From the NCBI RefSeq assembly GCF_001687325.1, contig NZ_LZRD01000021.1:101763-165762 (forward strand): a DNA stretch of 64,000 nt. Direction: 5' to 3'. Made by a program: the position numbers and the translations under genes. Shown piece after piece: positions 30,621 through 38,933 of this stretch. The notes below the pieces were generated by a model, which made no database searches, was not told the DNA's origin, and saw nothing but the letters and a program-made list of their open reading frames with translations. The number at the start of each line of letters is the position of its first letter. Within the stretch, counting starts at the first letter, position 1. Source of the DNA: Streptomyces sp. PTY087I2 (lineage in GTDB: Bacteria > Actinomycetota > Actinomycetes > Streptomycetales > Streptomycetaceae).

Positions 30621-33600
30621 TTGCGCAGACACGTGAGAAACGCGTGCATACCCGCGGTCGCCACGGCGGCCGCAGTGGCGCTGGCGGCCGGCATGGTCAG
30701 CCCGGCCGTCGCCCAGCCGGACCCGAGGGGGGCGGCCGGCACCCGGGCGCAGGCCCAGGACCGGGAGGTGCGTCAGCTGACCCTCGTCACCGGCGACCGG
30801 GTCACCGTGGACGCCGAGGGCAAGCCGGTCGCCTTCCGGCCCGCGAAGGGGCGGGAGCACATCCCGGTCCAGCGGATGAGCGACAAGGGGCACACCCTCG
30901 TCATTCCGGCCGACGCCCACCGGCTGATCCTCTCCGGCAAGCTCGACCGGCGGCTGTTCGACATCACCGAGCTGAGCCGTCCGGCGAACCTCCGGTCCCA
31001 GCGGGACGGTCTGAAGCTGATCGTCGGCTACCGGGGCAAGCAGGCCGCCACCGCGAAGGCGCAGGTCCGTGACGCGGGCGGCACCGAGGTCGGCCGGAGC
31101 CTGAAGTCGCTGAACGCCGAGTCGGTGACGACGCCGACGACCGACGCACCGGAGATCTGGAAGGCGCTCACCGAGCGTCGCGCCGGGGGCGCCCAGGTGA
31201 CGACCGCCGCCGGTATCGACCGGGTCTGGCTGGACGGCGTACGGAAGGCGAGCCTCGACAAGAGCGTTCCGCAGATCGGCGCACCGGCGGCCTGGAAGGC
31301 CGGGTTCACCGGCAAGGGCGTCAAGATCGCCGTTCTGGACACCGGGACGGACTCCACCCACCCCGACCTCAAGGGCCAGATCCTCGCGGAGAAGAACTTC
31401 AGCGAGGCGAAGGACACCAAGGACCGGGTCGGCCACGGTACGCACGTCGCCTCGATCGCGGCGGGCACCGGCGCGAAGTCGGGCGGCAAGTTCAAGGGTG
31501 TGGCCCCGGACGCCAAGCTACTCTCGGGCAAGGTGCTGGACGACGAGGGCTACGGCGAGGACTCCGGCATCCTGGCCGGTATGGAGTGGGCGGTCGCCCA
31601 GGGCGCCGACATCGTCAACCTGAGCCTCGGCGGGCCCGACACCCCCGAGGTGGACCCGCTGGAGAAGGCGGTCGACAAGCTCTCGGCCGAGAAGGGCGTC
31701 CTGTTCGCCATCGCCGCGGGCAACGAGGGCGACGAGGCGGGCACGGTCGGCTCGCCGGGCAGCGCGGACGCCGCGCTGACCGTGGGCGCGGTCGACGACA
31801 AGGACAAGCTGGCGTACTTCTCCAGCCGCGGCCCGCGGATCGGCGACGGGGCGATCAAGCCGGATGTGACGGCTCCCGGCGTGGACACCACGGCGGCCAT
31901 CCCGTCCGGTTCGCTGATCGCCCAGGACGTGGGCGAGAAGCCCGCCGGTTACGCCACCATCTCGGGTACGTCGATGGCCACCCCGCATGTCGCGGGCGCG
32001 GCCGCGCTGCTCAAGCAGCAGCACCCCGGCTGGAAGTACGCCGAGCTGAAGGGCGCGCTGACCGCGTCCACGAAGCCCGGTGCGTACAACCCGTTCCAGC
32101 AGGGCTCGGGCCGGATCCAGGTGGACCGGGCGATCGCCCAGAACGTCGTGGCGGAGCCGGTCTCGGTGAGCTTCGGGGTGCAGCAGTGGCCGCACACCGA
32201 TGACGTACCGGTCAGCAAGAAGGTGACGTACCGCAACCTCGGTACGACGGATGTCACCCTCGATCTGAAGGTGACGGGCACGGGTCCGACGGGCAAGCCG
32301 GCCCCGGCGGGCTTCTTCACGCTCGGCGCGGACAAGGTGACCGTTCCCGCGGGCGGCACCGCGGAGGCGACGCTGACCGCCGACACCCGGATCGGCGGCA
32401 CGGCGGACGGCACGTACTCCGCGTATCTGGTGGCGACGGGCGGCGGGCAGACCGTGCGCACGGCGGCGGCCGTCGAGCGTGAGGTCGAGAGCTACAACCT
32501 GACGGTCAAGCACCTCGACCGGAAGGGCCTCCCGGCGGCCTACGCGGAGAGCACGCTCTACGGCTTCAACGACAAGGTCGGCGGCTCGTTCCTGAGCCCG
32601 CAGGTGGTCAACGGCACGGCGAAGATCCGGGTGCCCAAGGGCACGTACGTGGTCAACTCCACGGTCTACGGCCACCCGGAGGACTTCACCAAGGGCGCCG
32701 ACTGGATCGCCCAGCCGAAGGTCTCGGTCACCAAGAACACCTCGCTGACGTTCGACGCCCGCAAGGCGAAGCCGGTGAAGATCACGCTCCCGGTCACCGG
32801 CACGAAGACCCAGCTGTTCTCGCCGGACTACTCGGTGGAGACGAAGGCCGACGGGGTCACCTTCGGCTGGCTGATGGACACGACCACCAACTTCCGTACG
32901 CTGCACGTGGGTCCGCAGATCACGGACGGGTCGCTCTCCCAGCACTGGTCGGGCACCTGGACCAAGGGCGCGTCGACCGAGTACGACATCGCGGTCGGCG
33001 GCACGGTCAAGAAGCTCGCGACCGGCTACGAGCGGAAGTTCACCGCCGCGCAGCTGGCGAAGGTGAAGATCTCCATGGGCGCGGCAGCGCCGAAGAAGAA
33101 GGGCTCGATCTCCGCGACGGGCTTCCTGCCCACCTCGGGCAGCGCCTGGTCCGCCGCGGTCGAGCAGAAGCTGCCCGGCACCCGCACGCTGTATCTCTCC
33201 ACGGCCGACAAGGTGCGCTGGGGCTTGGAGTTCAGCCAGCTGGGCCCGGTCGACCAGGACGGCTGGCCGACGTACGAGGCGGGCTACCAGATCAGCGATG
33301 GGGCCGCGTTCAAGGCGGGCAAGACCTACAACAAGTCCGTGAACACCGGGGTGTTCGGCCCGCTGGTGAGCGAGGGCTACGGCGTGGCCCGTGAGGGCAA
33401 CGAGATCTTCGGCATGCTTCCGCTGCTGGCGGACGGCGCGGGCAACGCGGGCGGCATCGAGTTCACGTCGGCCAAGACCGTCCTGTACCGCAACGGCAAG
33501 AAGATCGGCCAGAACAAGGACCCGCTGAGCGGCGGCGAGGGCTTCAAAGTCCCGGCCGGTTCCGCGTCCTACAAGCTGACGACCACGGTCAAGCACAGCG

Positions 33601-33977
33601 CGAAGGTCAACCCGCTCTCCACTCAGGTGGACGCGTCCTGGACGTTCTCGTCGAAGAAGACCGCGTTCACGATGCTGCCCGTCTCCACGGTCCGGTTCAC
33701 CCCGGCCGTAGGCGCCGACGGCCGGGCCAAGGCGGGCAAGACCGTCTCGGTGCCGGTGAAGGTGCACGGCGCCGCCGCGGGCAAGAACCTGAAGTCGCTG
33801 AAGACGTACGTCAGTTACAACGGCGGCAAGACCTGGAAGAAGGTCACGGTGAAGAAGGGGAAGATCTCCGTCAAGAACCCGGCGAAGAACAAGGCGATCT
33901 CCTTCTCCGCCAAGGTCACCGACAAGAAGGGCAACACCTCGTCGGTGAAGATCTACAACGCGTACCTGGGCAAGTGA
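30621..33977 (+). CDS. Large secreted subtilisin-like serine protease (S8 family)
   Basis: This 1118-aa protein has a Sec signal peptide (~residues 1-31, Ala-Val-Ala) and a pro-region to about 220. The S8 domain has the triad Asp240 (Leu-Asp-Thr-Gly), His272 (Gly-His-Gly-Thr-His) and Ser451 (Gly-Thr-Ser-Met-Ala-Thr-Pro-His). About 600 residues of beta-rich C-terminal domains follow, with a Lys-rich end. It is likely an extracellular nutritional or developmental protease. The TTG start is chosen because AGGGGGAGAG lies immediately upstream; GTG at 30633 is an alternative. Confidence 0.93.
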   Translation: MRRHVRNACIPAVATAAAVALAAGMVSPAVAQPDPRGAAGTRAQAQDREVRQLTLVTGDRVTVDAEGKPVAFRPAKGREHIPVQRMSDKGHTLVIPADAHRLILSGKLDRRLFDITELSRPANLRSQRDGLKLIVGYRGKQAATAKAQVRDAGGTEVGRSLKSLNAESVTTPTTDAPEIWKALTERRAGGAQVTTAAGIDRVWLDGVRKASLDKSVPQIGAPAAWKAGFTGKGVKIAVLDTGTDSTHPDLKGQILAEKNFSEAKDTKDRVGHGTHVASIAAGTGAKSGGKFKGVAPDAKLLSGKVLDDEGYGEDSGILAGMEWAVAQGADIVNLSLGGPDTPEVDPLEKAVDKLSAEKGVLFAIAAGNEGDEAGTVGSPGSADAALTVGAVDDKDKLAYFSSRGPRIGDGAIKPDVTAPGVDTTAAIPSGSLIAQDVGEKPAGYATISGTSMATPHVAGAAALLKQQHPGWKYAELKGALTASTKPGAYNPFQQGSGRIQVDRAIAQNVVAEPVSVSFGVQQWPHTDDVPVSKKVTYRNLGTTDVTLDLKVTGTGPTGKPAPAGFFTLGADKVTVPAGGTAEATLTADTRIGGTADGTYSAYLVATGGGQTVRTAAAVEREVESYNLTVKHLDRKGLPAAYAESTLYGFNDKVGGSFLSPQVVNGTAKIRVPKGTYVVNSTVYGHPEDFTKGADWIAQPKVSVTKNTSLTFDARKAKPVKITLPVTGTKTQLFSPDYSVETKADGVTFGWLMDTTTNFRTLHVGPQITDGSLSQHWSGTWTKGASTEYDIAVGGTVKKLATGYERKFTAAQLAKVKISMGAAAPKKKGSISATGFLPTSGSAWSAAVEQKLPGTRTLYLSTADKVRWGLEFSQLGPVDQDGWPTYEAGYQISDGAAFKAGKTYNKSVNTGVFGPLVSEGYGVAREGNEIFGMLPLLADGAGNAGGIEFTSAKTVLYRNGKKIGQNKDPLSGGEGFKVPAGSASYKLTTTVKHSAKVNPLSTQVDASWTFSSKKTAFTMLPVSTVRFTPAVGADGRAKAGKTVSVPVKVHGAAAGKNLKSLKTYVSYNGGKTWKKVTVKKGKISVKNPAKNKAISFSAKVTDKKGNTSSVKIYNAYLGK

Positions 33978-34010
33978 CGGGCGCTCGCGGGTAGTTCACC
34001 CCACGCACGA

Positions 34011-34053
34011 CGGCGGCCCGCCGCACGGAGAGGATCCGTGCGGCGGGCCGCCG
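34011..34053. terminator. Bidirectional terminator after the subtilase gene
   Basis: A perfect 19-bp stem (34011-34029 with 34035-34053) with a 5-base loop separates the convergent protease and Uma2 genes. Confidence 0.85.
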
Positions 34054-34058
34054 GTGTG

Positions 34059-34649
34059 TCAGCTGATAGGGAAGACGCCGGTGTCGAGGACCAGCCCGAA
34101 CGGCTCGGGCAGGGTCAGCTCCCGCCCGTACTCGACGGTCTCCAGCACCCGGTACGTCCCGTCCTCCGGCTCTCCGTAGAGCGTCGCGGTCGGGCGGCCG
34201 GAGTGCCAGGGGTCGAGGAGCAGGAACAGCTCCACTCCGGCCTTGGCGTAGCCGTTGACCTTGCTGACGCGGTCGTGGTTGGCGTTGGCGCGGGAGGTGA
34301 TCTCCACGACGAGGCGGGCTTCTTCGGCGGGGACGGTGTGCCCCGGCCCGGTGGCGGTGGCACGGTCCACGACGACGAGGTCGGGGATGTAGATCCCGCC
34401 CCGCCCCGGGAGGGAGAGGCCGAGGGTCTGGTAGATCCCCCACTCCTCGGGGATGACGGTGTAGAGCCTGCGCTGGAGCAGCTCAGCAGTGGTGTTGTGG
34501 TCCTTGGACGGCGGCGGCGACACGGTGACGATCTCCTCGATGATCTCCACCTTGCAGCCCTCGGGTGCGTCCGTCTCCTCCCAGATCCGGACGAGGTCGT
34601 CCCAGTCCTGGCCAGGGCCCGGCGCGGGGTCGACGGTGAGTGCGCTCAT
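34059..34649 (-). CDS. Uma2-family (PD-(D/E)xK fold) putative restriction-like endonuclease
   Basis: This 196-aa protein has the Uma2/DUF820 pattern: Lys-Val-Glu-Ile-Ile-Glu near residue 33, Ile-Tyr-Ile-Pro-Asp-Leu-Val-Val-Val-Asp, then Arg-Leu-Val-Val-Glu-Ile-Thr-Ser, matching the Asp and Glu positions of the nuclease core. Asp-Arg-Val-Ser-Lys-Val-Asn-Gly-Tyr-Ala-Lys-Ala-Gly-Val follows. Actinomycetes carry many copies with no defined target. It is monocistronic between two terminators. Confidence 0.88.
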   Translation of the reverse strand: MSALTVDPAPGPGQDWDDLVRIWEETDAPEGCKVEIIEEIVTVSPPPSKDHNTTAELLQRRLYTVIPEEWGIYQTLGLSLPGRGGIYIPDLVVVDRATATGPGHTVPAEEARLVVEITSRANANHDRVSKVNGYAKAGVELFLLLDPWHSGRPTATLYGEPEDGTYRVLETVEYGRELTLPEPFGLVLDTGVFPIS

Positions 34650-34690
34650 GGCGGTCTCCTCTATCGGTACGTCACCGAGTCCAGCATGCC

Positions 34691-34724
34691 GAACGGGACC
34701 GGTGGCAGTCCACCGGTCCCGTTC
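34691..34724 (-). terminator. Terminator of deoA
   Basis: A perfect 15-bp stem (34691-34705 with 34710-34724) with a 4-base loop lies 22 bases beyond the deoA stop. Confidence 0.82.
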
Positions 34725-34746
34725 ACCCGTACGAGGAAACCGCAGG

Positions 34747-36024
34747 TCAGGCGATACGTTCCCGCACCACCGGCAGCGGCGAGAACGACGTGCCGGCCGG
34801 GGCGATGTCGTACGCGTCGGGCAGCGCCTTGAGTGCGTAGTCGAACTTCTCCGGCGTGTCCGTGTGCAGCGTCATCAGGGGCTGGCCCTCGGTGACCGTG
34901 TCGCCGGGCTTGGCGTGGAGTTCGACGCCCGCGCCCGCCTGCACCGGGTCCTCCTTGCGGGCGCGGCCCGCGCCGAGGCGCCAGGCGGCGACGCCGACGT
35001 CGTAGGCGTCCAGGCGGGTGAGGACGCCGGAGGCGGAGGCGGTGACCACGTGCTGTTCGCGGGCGGTGGGGAGCGTGGCGTCCGGGTCGCCGCCCTGGGC
35101 GGAGATCATGCGGCGCCAGACGTCCATCGCGGAGCCGTCGGAGAGGGCCTTCTCGGGGTCGGCGTCCTTGAGGCCCGCCGCGTCCAGCATCTCGCGGGCG
35201 AGGGCGAGGGTCAGGTCGATGACGTCCTGCGGGCCGCCGCCGGCGAGGACCTCGACGGACTCGCGGACCTCCAGGGCGTTGCCCGCGGTGAGGCCGAGCG
35301 GGGTCGACATGTCGGTGAGCAGGGCGACCGTGCGCACCCCGCTGTCGGTGCCGAGCGCGACCATGGTGGAGGCCAGTTCGCGGGCGTCCTCGATGGTCTT
35401 CATGAAGGCGCCGGAGCCGACCTTGACGTCCAGGACGAGCGCGCCGGTGCCCTCGGCGATCTTCTTGGACATGATCGAGCTGGCGATGAGCGGGATCGCC
35501 TCGACGGTGCCGGTGACATCGCGCAGCGCGTACAGCTTCTTGTCGGCGGGGGCGAGGCCGTCACCGGCGGCGCAGATGACCGCGCCGGTGGTGTCGAGGA
35601 CGTTCAGCATCTCCTCGTTGGACAGGTGCGCCCGCCAGCCGGGGATGGACTCCAGCTTGTCCAGGGTGCCGCCGGTGTGGCCGAGGCCCCGGCCGCTGAG
35701 CTGCGGAACGGCCGCGCCGCAGGCGGCGACCAGCGGGGCGAGCGGCAGGGTGATCTTGTCGCCGACGCCTCCGGTGGAGTGCTTGTCGGTGGTGGGGCGG
35801 GAGAGCGCTCGGAAGTTCATCCGCTCGCCGGAGGCGATCATCGCGGCGGTCCAGCGGGCGATCTCGGTACGGTTCATGCCGTTGAGCAGGATCGCCATGG
35901 CGAGGGCGGACATCTGCTCGTCGGCGACCTCGCCGCGGGTGTAGGCGTCGATGACCCAGTCGATCTGCTCGGGGGTCAGCTCGCCTCGGTCCCGCTTGGT
36001 GCGGATGACGGAGATGGCGTCCAT
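34747..36024 (-). CDS. deoA: Thymidine phosphorylase
   Basis: This 425-aa enzyme cleaves thymidine/deoxyuridine with phosphate to base and deoxyribose-1-phosphate. It has the family signature Ser-Gly-Arg-Gly-Leu-Gly-His-Thr-Gly-Gly-Thr-Leu-Asp-Lys-Leu-Glu, and Lys-His-Ser-Thr-Gly-Gly-Val-Gly-Asp-Lys near residue 80. ATG 36024 follows a GGAAGGACT site; an in-frame TTG ten codons upstream is less likely. It has its own operator and promoter, separated from cdd by a terminator. The product feeds the mutase and deoC. Confidence 0.95.
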   Translation of the reverse strand: MDAISVIRTKRDRGELTPEQIDWVIDAYTRGEVADEQMSALAMAILLNGMNRTEIARWTAAMIASGERMNFRALSRPTTDKHSTGGVGDKITLPLAPLVAACGAAVPQLSGRGLGHTGGTLDKLESIPGWRAHLSNEEMLNVLDTTGAVICAAGDGLAPADKKLYALRDVTGTVEAIPLIASSIMSKKIAEGTGALVLDVKVGSGAFMKTIEDARELASTMVALGTDSGVRTVALLTDMSTPLGLTAGNALEVRESVEVLAGGGPQDVIDLTLALAREMLDAAGLKDADPEKALSDGSAMDVWRRMISAQGGDPDATLPTAREQHVVTASASGVLTRLDAYDVGVAAWRLGAGRARKEDPVQAGAGVELHAKPGDTVTEGQPLMTLHTDTPEKFDYALKALPDAYDIAPAGTSFSPLPVVRERIA

Positions 36025-36066
36025 GGGAGTCCTTCCGGCCGGGTGCGTACGCAAGAGTCCTCGTTG

Positions 36067-36081
36067 ACTCTACGCGCATAG
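36067..36081 (-). promoter_or_regulatory. Operator (one mismatch) and -10 box of deoA
   Basis: CTACGCGCATAG (36070-36081) differs from the operator by one base. On the minus strand its end overlaps TAGAGT (36072-36067), the probable -10 box, leaving a leader of roughly 35 bases before the ATG. Confidence 0.65.
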
Positions 36082-36094
36082 AGAGGGAGAAGAG

Positions 36095-36126
36095 CGGTGG
36101 CCCTTCCGGGAAGGGAAGGGCCACCG
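36095..36126 (-). terminator. Terminator of the transporter/cdd operon
   Basis: A perfect 13-bp stem (36095-36107 with 36114-36126) lies 17 bases after the cdd stop and just upstream of the deoA promoter. Confidence 0.8.
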
Positions 36127-36142
36127 CCGGAACGTGCGGGGT

Positions 36143-36556
36143 TCAGCCGAGGTGTTGCGGGCCGAACGACTGGGGCAGCATCTCGTCCAGCGTGCGCTGC
36201 CCGTCGGGCGTCTCCAGGAGAAGTCCGGGGCCGCCGAACTCGTACAGGAGCTGCCGGCACCGGCCGCACGGCACCAGGATCTCCCCGGTGCCGTCCACGC
36301 AGGTGAAGTGGGTCAGCCGGCCGCCGCCGGTGGCCTGGAGCGTGGAGACCAGGCCGCACTCGGCGCAGAGCGAGAGGCCGTAGCTGGCGTTCTCCACGTT
36401 GCAGCCGGAGATGGTGCGGCCGTCGTCCACCCGGGCGGCGACGCCGACCGGGAAGCCCGAGTAGGGGGCGTACGCCCGGGACATGGCGTCCCGGGCGGCC
36501 TCCCGCAGGGCGTCCCAGTCGGCCTCGCCGAAGGCCGGGGCGGGCGGGGGTGTCAC
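36143..36556 (-). CDS. cdd: Cytidine deaminase
   Basis: This 137-aa protein is a tetrameric-type cytidine deaminase: Asn-Val-Glu-Asn-Ala-Ser-Tyr-Gly substrate motif, Cys-Ala-Glu with the proton-shuttling Glu, and Pro-Cys-Gly-Arg-Cys providing the other zinc cysteines. It converts (deoxy)cytidine to (deoxy)uridine. The GTG start overlaps the upstream permease stop by 4 bp, so it is the last gene of the nucleoside-uptake operon and imported cytidine can be deaminated directly. Confidence 0.95.
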   Translation of the reverse strand: MTPPPAPAFGEADWDALREAARDAMSRAYAPYSGFPVGVAARVDDGRTISGCNVENASYGLSLCAECGLVSTLQATGGGRLTHFTCVDGTGEILVPCGRCRQLLYEFGGPGLLLETPDGQRTLDEMLPQSFGPQHLG

Positions 36557-37818
36557 TTGCCCTCGCCCTTGCGGTACGGCACACCGTTGGCCTTCGGCAT
36601 CCGCAGGCGTTGCGCGGAGAGCGAGAGGACCAGCAGCGTGGTGACGTACGGCGCGGCGTCGACGAACTGGCTCGGCACCTGGTCGGTCAGGAAGTACCAG
36701 GTGAACAGCAGCGCCGAGACGACGGCGGCGACCGCCGCGGAGACGTACTTCTTCTTGTACAGCTGCCAGAACACCGCGATGACCAGCAGGATCGCCAGCA
36801 GGAGCAGCATCGCGTGGACGTTCTCGGCGCCGCCGCGCAGCTTGAGGCTGTCGGTGAAGCCGAAGAGGCCCGCGCCCAGCGCCATACCGCCCGGCATCCA
36901 GTTGCCGAAGATCATCGCGGCGAGACCGATGTAGCCGCGGCCGCCGGTCTGGCCCTCCTGGTAGATGCCGGTGGCGACGATCGCGAGGAACGCGCCGCCG
37001 AGGCCCGCGAGCCCGCCGGAGACGGTGACGGCGATGTACTTGTACTTGTACACGTTGACGCCGAGGGTCTCGGCGGCCACCGGGGACTCGCCGCAGGAGC
37101 GCAGCCGCAGCCCGAACGGGGTGCGCCACAGGATCCACCAGGTGGCGGGGATCAGCAGCAGGGCGACGACGGTGAGCAGGGACAGGCCGGTGATCAGACC
37201 GCCGATGATGCCCGCGATGTCGGAGATCAGGAACCAGTGGTGCTGCTGGAGGTCCTGGAGCCAGTCCGAGAGCCCCGGAATGGTGATCTTGTCGATCGGG
37301 TCGACGCGCGGGGACTGCTTGGAGGAGCCGCCCTGGACGCCGTCGAAGGCGAAGTTGGACAGGTAGCGGGTGACGCCGACGGCGAGGATGTTGATGGCCA
37401 CACCGGAGACGATGTGGTTCACGCCGAAGGTGACGGTGATGACCGCGTGCAGCAGACCGCCGACGCAGCCGCCGAGGATCCCGAAGAGGACGCCCATCCA
37501 CGGGCCCCACTGGAACCCGGCCCAGGCGCCGAACCAGGTGCCGAGGATCATCATGCCTTCGAGGCCGATGTTGATGACGCCCGCGCGCTCGGCCCACAGA
37601 CCGCCGAGTCCGGCGAGGCCGATCGGCACGGCGAGTTCCAGGGCGCCGGCGACCTGGCCGACCGAGGTGATGTCCTCGGCGCCGCTGATCAGGCGGACCA
37701 GCGAGATCAGGGCGAGACCGCCCGCGACGATCAGCAGGACGACGGGCAGAGTGAGCTTGCGACGGCCGTTGCCCTTCTGGGGGGCGGGGCGTGCGGCGAT
37801 GGTTTTGCTGGTGCTCAC
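36553..37818 (-). CDS. Nucleoside ABC transporter permease (second)
   Basis: This 421-aa polytopic protein has 8-10 helices and the branched-chain-type permease motifs Gly-Ala-Leu-Glu-Leu-Ala-Val-Pro-Ile-Gly and Gly-Val-Ile-Asn-Ile-Gly-Leu-Glu-Gly-Met-Met. The cytoplasmic loop is Arg-Ser-Cys-Gly-Glu-Ser-Pro-Val-Ala-Ala-Glu-Thr-Leu-Gly. It forms the membrane channel with the next protein in the Bmp-type nucleoside importer. GTG start and 4-bp overlaps with both neighbours show tight coupling. Confidence 0.92.
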   Translation of the reverse strand: MSTSKTIAARPAPQKGNGRRKLTLPVVLLIVAGGLALISLVRLISGAEDITSVGQVAGALELAVPIGLAGLGGLWAERAGVINIGLEGMMILGTWFGAWAGFQWGPWMGVLFGILGGCVGGLLHAVITVTFGVNHIVSGVAINILAVGVTRYLSNFAFDGVQGGSSKQSPRVDPIDKITIPGLSDWLQDLQQHHWFLISDIAGIIGGLITGLSLLTVVALLLIPATWWILWRTPFGLRLRSCGESPVAAETLGVNVYKYKYIAVTVSGGLAGLGGAFLAIVATGIYQEGQTGGRGYIGLAAMIFGNWMPGGMALGAGLFGFTDSLKLRGGAENVHAMLLLLAILLVIAVFWQLYKKKYVSAAVAAVVSALLFTWYFLTDQVPSQFVDAAPYVTTLLVLSLSAQRLRMPKANGVPYRKGEGK

Positions 37819-38933
37819 AGGGCCGCCTCCTTCTCGGTCGTGAGGGCGTGTCCGGCGGCGAGCTCCTCGCCGACCTTCTGCTGCTGGCGGCGGATGCCGT
37901 AACGGCGGACCAGCTCGTAGGAGACGACGACCGAGATCACGATCAGGCCCTGCATGATCGTGGCGATCTCCTTCTCGTACCCGTACTGGTCGAGCGAGGC
38001 CGAGGACTTGTCCAGGAACGCGATCAGCAGGGCGCTGAGGGCGATGCCGAGCGGGTTGTTGCGGCCCAGCAGCGCGATGGTGATGCCGGTGAAGCCGATG
38101 CCCGTGGGGAAGTCGAGGCTGTAGGTGTGCGTGTCGCCGAGCAGGGTCGGCATGCCGGCGAGGCCCGCGACCGCGCCGGAGATCAGCATCGAGGTGAGGA
38201 CCATCTTCTTGGCGTCCACACCGGAGGCCTGGGCGGCGCTCTCGCTGGCGCCGGTGGCGCGCAGGTCGAAGCCGAACCGGGTGCGGTTGAGGGCGAACCA
38301 GTAGAGGATGCCGCAGCCCGCGGCGACGAAGGTGAAGCCGTAGATCTCCCCGGCCCCGTCCCCCATCGGCAGCCCCGGGAACCAGCCGGACTCCGGGATC
38401 TCCCCGGTGGTCAGGTTGTTGGAACCGGCGGGCTGCTCACCGAAGTTCTTCGGCAGGATCATCCAGGCGACGAGCGCGGTGGCGATCGAGTTGAGCATGA
38501 TCGTCGAGACGACCTCGCTCACCCCGCGGGTGGTCTTGAGGAAGCCCGCGATACCGGACCAGAACGCGCCCACGAGCATCGCGACGATCACGATCAGCGC
38601 GATGTGCAGCGGCCCCGGCAGATCGACGCTCGCGCCGACCAGCGCGGCCATCATCGCGGCGAGGCGGTACTGCCCGTCGACCCCGATGTTGAAGAGGTTC
38701 ATCCGGAAGCCGACGGCCACCGCGAGCGCGGCGAGGTAGTACGTACCGGCCTGGTTGATGATCAGGACCTGGACGTCGGCGTACGAGGCCGAGTCGAACA
38801 TGATCCGGTACGGCTCGAAGGGGTTCTGCCCGGAGGCGAGCAGCACCACGGTCGTCAGCGCGAGGGCGACGACCAGGGCGAGCACCGGGCCGGCGAAGCC
38901 CAGGATCAGCCGGTCCTTGTCGAATTTCTTCAT
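37815..38933 (-). CDS. Nucleoside ABC transporter permease (first)
   Basis: This 372-aa polytopic permease has Phe-Arg-Met-Asn-Leu-Phe-Asn-Ile-Gly-Val-Asp-Gly-Gln-Tyr and a cytoplasmic coupling loop Arg-Ala-Thr-Gly-Ala-Ser-Glu-Ser-Ala-Ala-Gln-Ala-Ser-Gly-Val. It is paired with the other permease. ATG 38933 overlaps the ATPase stop by 4 bp. It belongs to the same family as nucleoside importer permeases of Firmicutes and spirochaetes. Confidence 0.92.
   Translation of the reverse strand: MKKFDKDRLILGFAGPVLALVVALALTTVVLLASGQNPFEPYRIMFDSASYADVQVLIINQAGTYYLAALAVAVGFRMNLFNIGVDGQYRLAAMMAALVGASVDLPGPLHIALIVIVAMLVGAFWSGIAGFLKTTRGVSEVVSTIMLNSIATALVAWMILPKNFGEQPAGSNNLTTGEIPESGWFPGLPMGDGAGEIYGFTFVAAGCGILYWFALNRTRFGFDLRATGASESAAQASGVDAKKMVLTSMLISGAVAGLAGMPTLLGDTHTYSLDFPTGIGFTGITIALLGRNNPLGIALSALLIAFLDKSSASLDQYGYEKEIATIMQGLIVISVVVSYELVRRYGIRRQQQKVGEELAAGHALTTEKEAAL

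Noticed and set aside
34059..34649. Uma2-family gene as part of a restriction-modification or toxin-antitoxin system
   Set aside because: No methyltransferase, antitoxin or partner gene is adjacent; it is bracketed by terminators.
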